Assembly: GCA_937121005.1 (NCBI GenBank)
Contig: CAKZKB010000458.1
Location: forward strand, 1 to 7,996
Source: an uncultured cyanobacterium
GTDB lineage: Bacteria > Cyanobacteriota > Cyanobacteriia > Cyanobacteriales > Geitlerinemataceae
Direction: 5' to 3'
Length of the DNA stretch: 7,996 nt
The position numbers and the translations under genes were made by a program. Positions 5,876 through 7,996 of the stretch are shown piece by piece; the stretch's first letter is position 1; the number at the start of each line of letters is the position of its first letter. The notes beneath the pieces were generated by a model, which searched no databases, was not told where the DNA came from, and saw only the letters and a list, made by a program, of their open reading frames with translations.

Positions 5876-5878
5876 AGT
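5849..5878 (+). promoter_or_regulatory. Putative CRISPR leader promoter
   Basis: A perfect TTGACA (5849-5854) and CATAGT (5873-5878, 4 of 6 to TATAAT) are spaced by 18 nt, ending 63 nt before the first repeat. It points into the array, in the direction predicted independently by the repeat 3' end and the decayed last repeat. Confidence 0.5.
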
Positions 5879-5941
5879 AGATGGAGATGGATGAAACCGA
5901 ACCTCGAAAACCGCATAAACGCTAGGTTTCAATTGGCGGGC
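5879..5941 (+). promoter_or_regulatory. CRISPR leader, repeat-proximal part
   Basis: This is the 63-nt transcribed segment between the putative promoter and repeat 1. It is less HIP1-rich than the sequence upstream. New spacers would be added at its right end. The boundary of the functional leader is inferred. Confidence 0.45.
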
Positions 5942-6169
5942 CTCGCAACCTGCTATAATCCCTATGAGGGATTGAAACGGAAAATCATTTTTGATGACGT
6001 TACAAGCAATTACTCCTCGCAACCTGCTATAATCCCTATGAGGGATTGAAACTTTCTGGCAAGGCAATAAAGACTATCGATGATACCATCATGCCCACCT
6101 CGCAACCTGCTATAATCCCTATGAGGGATTGAAACAAGGCGAAATAATCCGAAAAGCCAAAAATCATAA

Positions 6170-6207
6170 CTCGCAACCTGACTATAATCCCTATGAGGGA
6201 TTGAAAC
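6170..6207 (+). repeat. Variant CRISPR repeat 4 with one inserted A
   Basis: It reads CTCGCAACCTGACTATAATC... where all others have CCTGCTATAAT, making this repeat 38 nt. The stem and 3' handle are intact, so processing should be unaffected; a leader-side spacer acquisition would not have copied it, because repeats 1-3 lack the extra base. Confidence 0.9.
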
Positions 6208-6986
6208 TTCAAAAGAGACAATGTAAGTTCTGTGCATTTGTTTTTAGCTCGCAACCTGCTATAATCCCTATGAGGGATTGAAACCCGACGCGAATTGAGC
6301 GTTCCATCGCCAGGCCGTCTCCTCGCAACCTGCTATAATCCCTATGAGGGATTGAAACATGGGTAAGCGCGATCGTCTGCGTCGGGTTGGCGCAAGTCTC
6401 GCAACCTGCTATAATCCCTATGAGGGATTGAAACACCTTTACCAAAGTTGGGGGGGCTGGCTGCGATCTCTCGCAACCTGCTATAATCCCTATGAGGGAT
6501 TGAAACAAATTAAAACACCGAAGAGAAAGCCCACCAGAAGCTCGCAACCTGCTATAATCCCTATGAGGGATTGAAACATCCCCAATTTCAAGATGACGAT
6601 CGACCCCGACAAATCTCTCGCAACCTGCTATAATCCCTATGAGGGATTGAAACTTCGGGCAAGAAATAAAGTTGCGTTCCTCCGAAAACTCTCGCAACCT
6701 GCTATAATCCCTATGAGGGATTGAAACACAGAAATTCGCTGTAGCCGCGATCGCTTCCCCATTGCCTCGCAACCTGCTATAATCCCTATGAGGGATTGAA
6801 ACGTACACTCCAGTCGCTTGCACTCCCCACAACTGGGCCTCGCAACCTGCTATAATCCCTATGAGGGATTGAAACCAAGCCAAGAAAAAACCCACGAGAG
6901 AAATGGAATCACTCGCAACCTGCTATAATCCCTATGAGGGATTGAAACTGACCCATGAGAATTCGGCATCTTAATATTGCCATTAC

Positions 6987-7023
6987 CTCGCAACCTGCTA
7001 TAATCCCTATCAGGGATTAAAAC
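6987..7023 (+). repeat. Decayed terminal CRISPR repeat 15
   Basis: Two substitutions (loop ATG to ATC, and ATTGAAAC to ATTAAAAC) with the stem preserved. Degeneration of the leader-distal repeat is the usual state and fixes the old end of the array at the right. Confidence 0.9.
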
Positions 7024-7047
7024 TCGCAGAGAAATATCAGAGTTCAG

Positions 7048-7079
7048 AATTCTGAATCCTAAAATGGAGCGAAGCGACT
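7048..7079 (+). repeat. Dispersed cyanobacterial repeat, copy 3
   Basis: AATTCTGAAT (7048-7057), variable middle, GGAGCGAAGCGACT (7066-7079), the same 32-nt unit as 3761-3792. It starts 25 nt after the last CRISPR repeat and is preceded by a further heptamer, TTCAGAA (7043-7049). It contains the ATG of the transporter gene. Confidence 0.75.
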
Positions 7080-7996
7080 CGATCCAAACAAACATCCAAT
7101 GGCGGCGACTGGGGGGAATTGTAGCCGTACAAGGCTCCGTTACCCTTGCTTGGGTCATTTATTCTCTCTACTTACCCGATCTGTTGGTACGTTTGGGTTT
7201 CGCCAAGGAACTGGCGGGAACGTTATTGATTATCGAACACGCGATCGAGGTTGTTGTCGAACCAACATTTGGTTATTTAACCGATCGCGCTGCGTTTGGA
7301 AAGGGAACTCGTTTTCCCTGGATCGCGATCGGAATTGCGTTGGCTTCAGCCTTTTTTATTGCCTTACCAATCGTCGCTTTGTTTGTCCCTGCTGGGAGCA
7401 TTTGGCGCTGGAGTTTTCCCGCGATCGCGGTTCTTTGGGCATCTGCTATGGCCATGTTTCGCAGTCCGGTTGTCGCTTTATTGGGTAAAACCACATCCCA
7501 ACCTAACTTTCCCCTAGCAGCAAGTTGTATCGTTCTTATTCAACAGTTAATCAAAGCCTTTCGCTTTGCAGCATATAGTTTAATTCTCTCTTTCGGGCCA
7601 TTTGTAACTTTCGCGATCGGCTCCTTTGTTTTCTTAGGTGCGGGAACTGTTTTGCGCCGCGTCATGCCAGCCAGTTCGCCACCGCTTCCCTCAGAAAACG
7701 GGTCGCCAATTTCAAGACGCACGCTATTAATTATTGCCGCAACTGGACTCGGAATGGGTTGGAGTTTGCGATTTTTGCTGGCGAGTTTGGGTCAGGTTTT
7801 CGCCGCGCAATTGGGGAGCGATCGCGTCACTTTGGGAATGTTGGGTTTTAACCTTCTACTCGCCATTTTTGCCCTTCCCGCCGGGAAATTAGCGAGTCGA
7901 GTCGGTAACGCGCGATCGATGGTTGTCGCCGCGATCGCCACTGCGATCTTGTTAGCTATAATTGCATCAACCTCTGTAACGGTTATTGTCGCGATC
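7064..7996 (+). CDS. MFS transporter, N-terminal 311 residues (partial)
   Basis: An inner-membrane secondary transporter of the major facilitator superfamily, cut by the right edge. The frame is open for 311 codons. The first helix is about 17-41 (GGIVAVQGSVTLAWVIYSLY). Motif A follows as GYLTDRAAFGKGTR (70-83), with the conserved Gly, Asp-Arg and Gly...Arg. MFRSPVVALLGK (131-142) resembles the RxPxxAL segment of the glycoside-pentoside-hexuronide and SLC45 sugar transporter groups. A hydrophilic stretch at about 196-219 is the central loop between the two halves, and LPAGKLASRVGNAR (271-284) is the second motif A. About eight to nine of twelve helices are present. The substrate is unknown. 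ATG 7064 is the only plausible start and lies inside a dispersed repeat, so the first residues (MERSD) come from repeat sequence. No clear ribosome-binding site or own promoter is seen; read-through from the CRISPR array is possible. Confidence 0.8.
   Translation, partial: MERSDSIQTNIQWRRLGGIVAVQGSVTLAWVIYSLYLPDLLVRLGFAKELAGTLLIIEHAIEVVVEPTFGYLTDRAAFGKGTRFPWIAIGIALASAFFIALPIVALFVPAGSIWRWSFPAIAVLWASAMAMFRSPVVALLGKTTSQPNFPLAASCIVLIQQLIKAFRFAAYSLILSFGPFVTFAIGSFVFLGAGTVLRRVMPASSPPLPSENGSPISRRTLLIIAATGLGMGWSLRFLLASLGQVFAAQLGSDRVTLGMLGFNLLLAIFALPAGKLASRVGNARSMVVAAIATAILLAIIASTSVTVIVAI

Larger units (their letters stand above)
5942..7023 (+). CRISPR. CRISPR array, 15 repeats of 37 bp and 14 spacers
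   Basis: The repeat begins CTCGCAACCTGCTATAATCC and ends CTATGAGGGATTGAAAC. Repeat starts: 5942, 6016, 6099, 6170, 6248, 6322, 6398, 6470, 6541, 6617, 6691, 6766, 6839, 6912 and 6987. Spacer lengths in order are 37, 46, 34, 40, 37, 39, 35, 34, 39, 37, 38, 36, 36 and 38 nt; no two spacers look alike. Each repeat contains a stem AATCCCT/AGGGATT with a 3-nt loop, followed by ATTGAAAC, the kind of 8-nt 5' handle left on crRNAs by Cas6 in type I and III systems. The direction is therefore rightward, which agrees with the changed final repeat at the right end. The repeat style is common in cyanobacterial type I and III arrays; the subtype cannot be fixed because no cas gene is present within the window. 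Confidence 0.98.

Noticed and set aside
5681..6895. Minus-strand open frames across the array, encoding repeated SIPHRDYSRLRG and FQSLIGIIAGCE blocks
   Set aside because: These are the CRISPR repeat translated in two frames, a well-known false protein; they have no independent coding evidence. Only the 5681-5875 portion outside the array is kept, at low confidence.
7099..7488. Plus-strand 129-residue open frame at the right end
   Set aside because: It is a frame shadow of the MFS transporter, whose frame from 7064 stays open to the edge and shows motif A.

Overview
The window almost certainly comes from a cyanobacterium. The palindrome GCGATCGC (HIP1, a hallmark of many cyanobacterial genomes) and its core CGATCG occur throughout. 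Short tandem heptamers of the TTCAGAA/TTCTGAA type, a VOC-like small protein and an ethylene-receptor-like sensor N-terminus fit the same origin. I cannot name a species from sequence alone.

Layout. 1-280 (minus strand) holds the N-terminal membrane part of a sensor protein that runs off the left edge. 281-482 is a divergent intergenic gap. 483-3653 (plus strand) is a two-gene defence locus: an McrB-like AAA+ NTPase followed by a LlaJI/McrC-like PD-(D/E)xK nuclease. Between them sits a 120-bp MITE-like insertion (1684-1803) with 14-bp terminal inverted repeats starting GTAAG and a perfect 8-bp target duplication. Removing the element and one target copy leaves the two genes only 7 nt apart, so a tight operon was split by a recent insertion. 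3654-4118 carries a promoter-like site and a short VOC-fold gene. 4256-4810 encodes an unrecognised, probably beta-rich protein. 4867-5634 encodes a multi-pass membrane protein with a helical cytoplasmic region. 5635-5941 has no convincing gene and ends in a likely CRISPR leader with a TTGACA promoter. 5942-7023 is a CRISPR array of 15 repeats and 14 spacers, with no cas gene in view. 7064-7996 is the start of an MFS transporter that runs off the right edge.

Function. Two independent anti-invader systems lie close together, so this looks like a defence-rich accessory segment inserted among ordinary cyanobacterial genes. The NTPase would power and assemble with the nuclease to cut foreign DNA. 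The CRISPR array would supply guide RNAs to Cas proteins encoded elsewhere. No methyltransferase is visible, so whether the restriction pair is modification-dependent or has a partner outside the window is open.

Most unusual points: (1) the MITE splitting the restriction operon; (2) a roughly 165-residue AT-rich segment separating the PD and DxK halves of the nuclease site; (3) a dispersed repeat whose two direct copies (28 of 32 positions identical) place an aligned start codon (ATG or TTG) in the same frame at the 5' ends of two unrelated genes, while a related inverted copy encodes the tail of a third; (4) three of 14 spacers containing CGATCG, suggesting HIP1-bearing (cyanobacterial, plasmid or self) targets.
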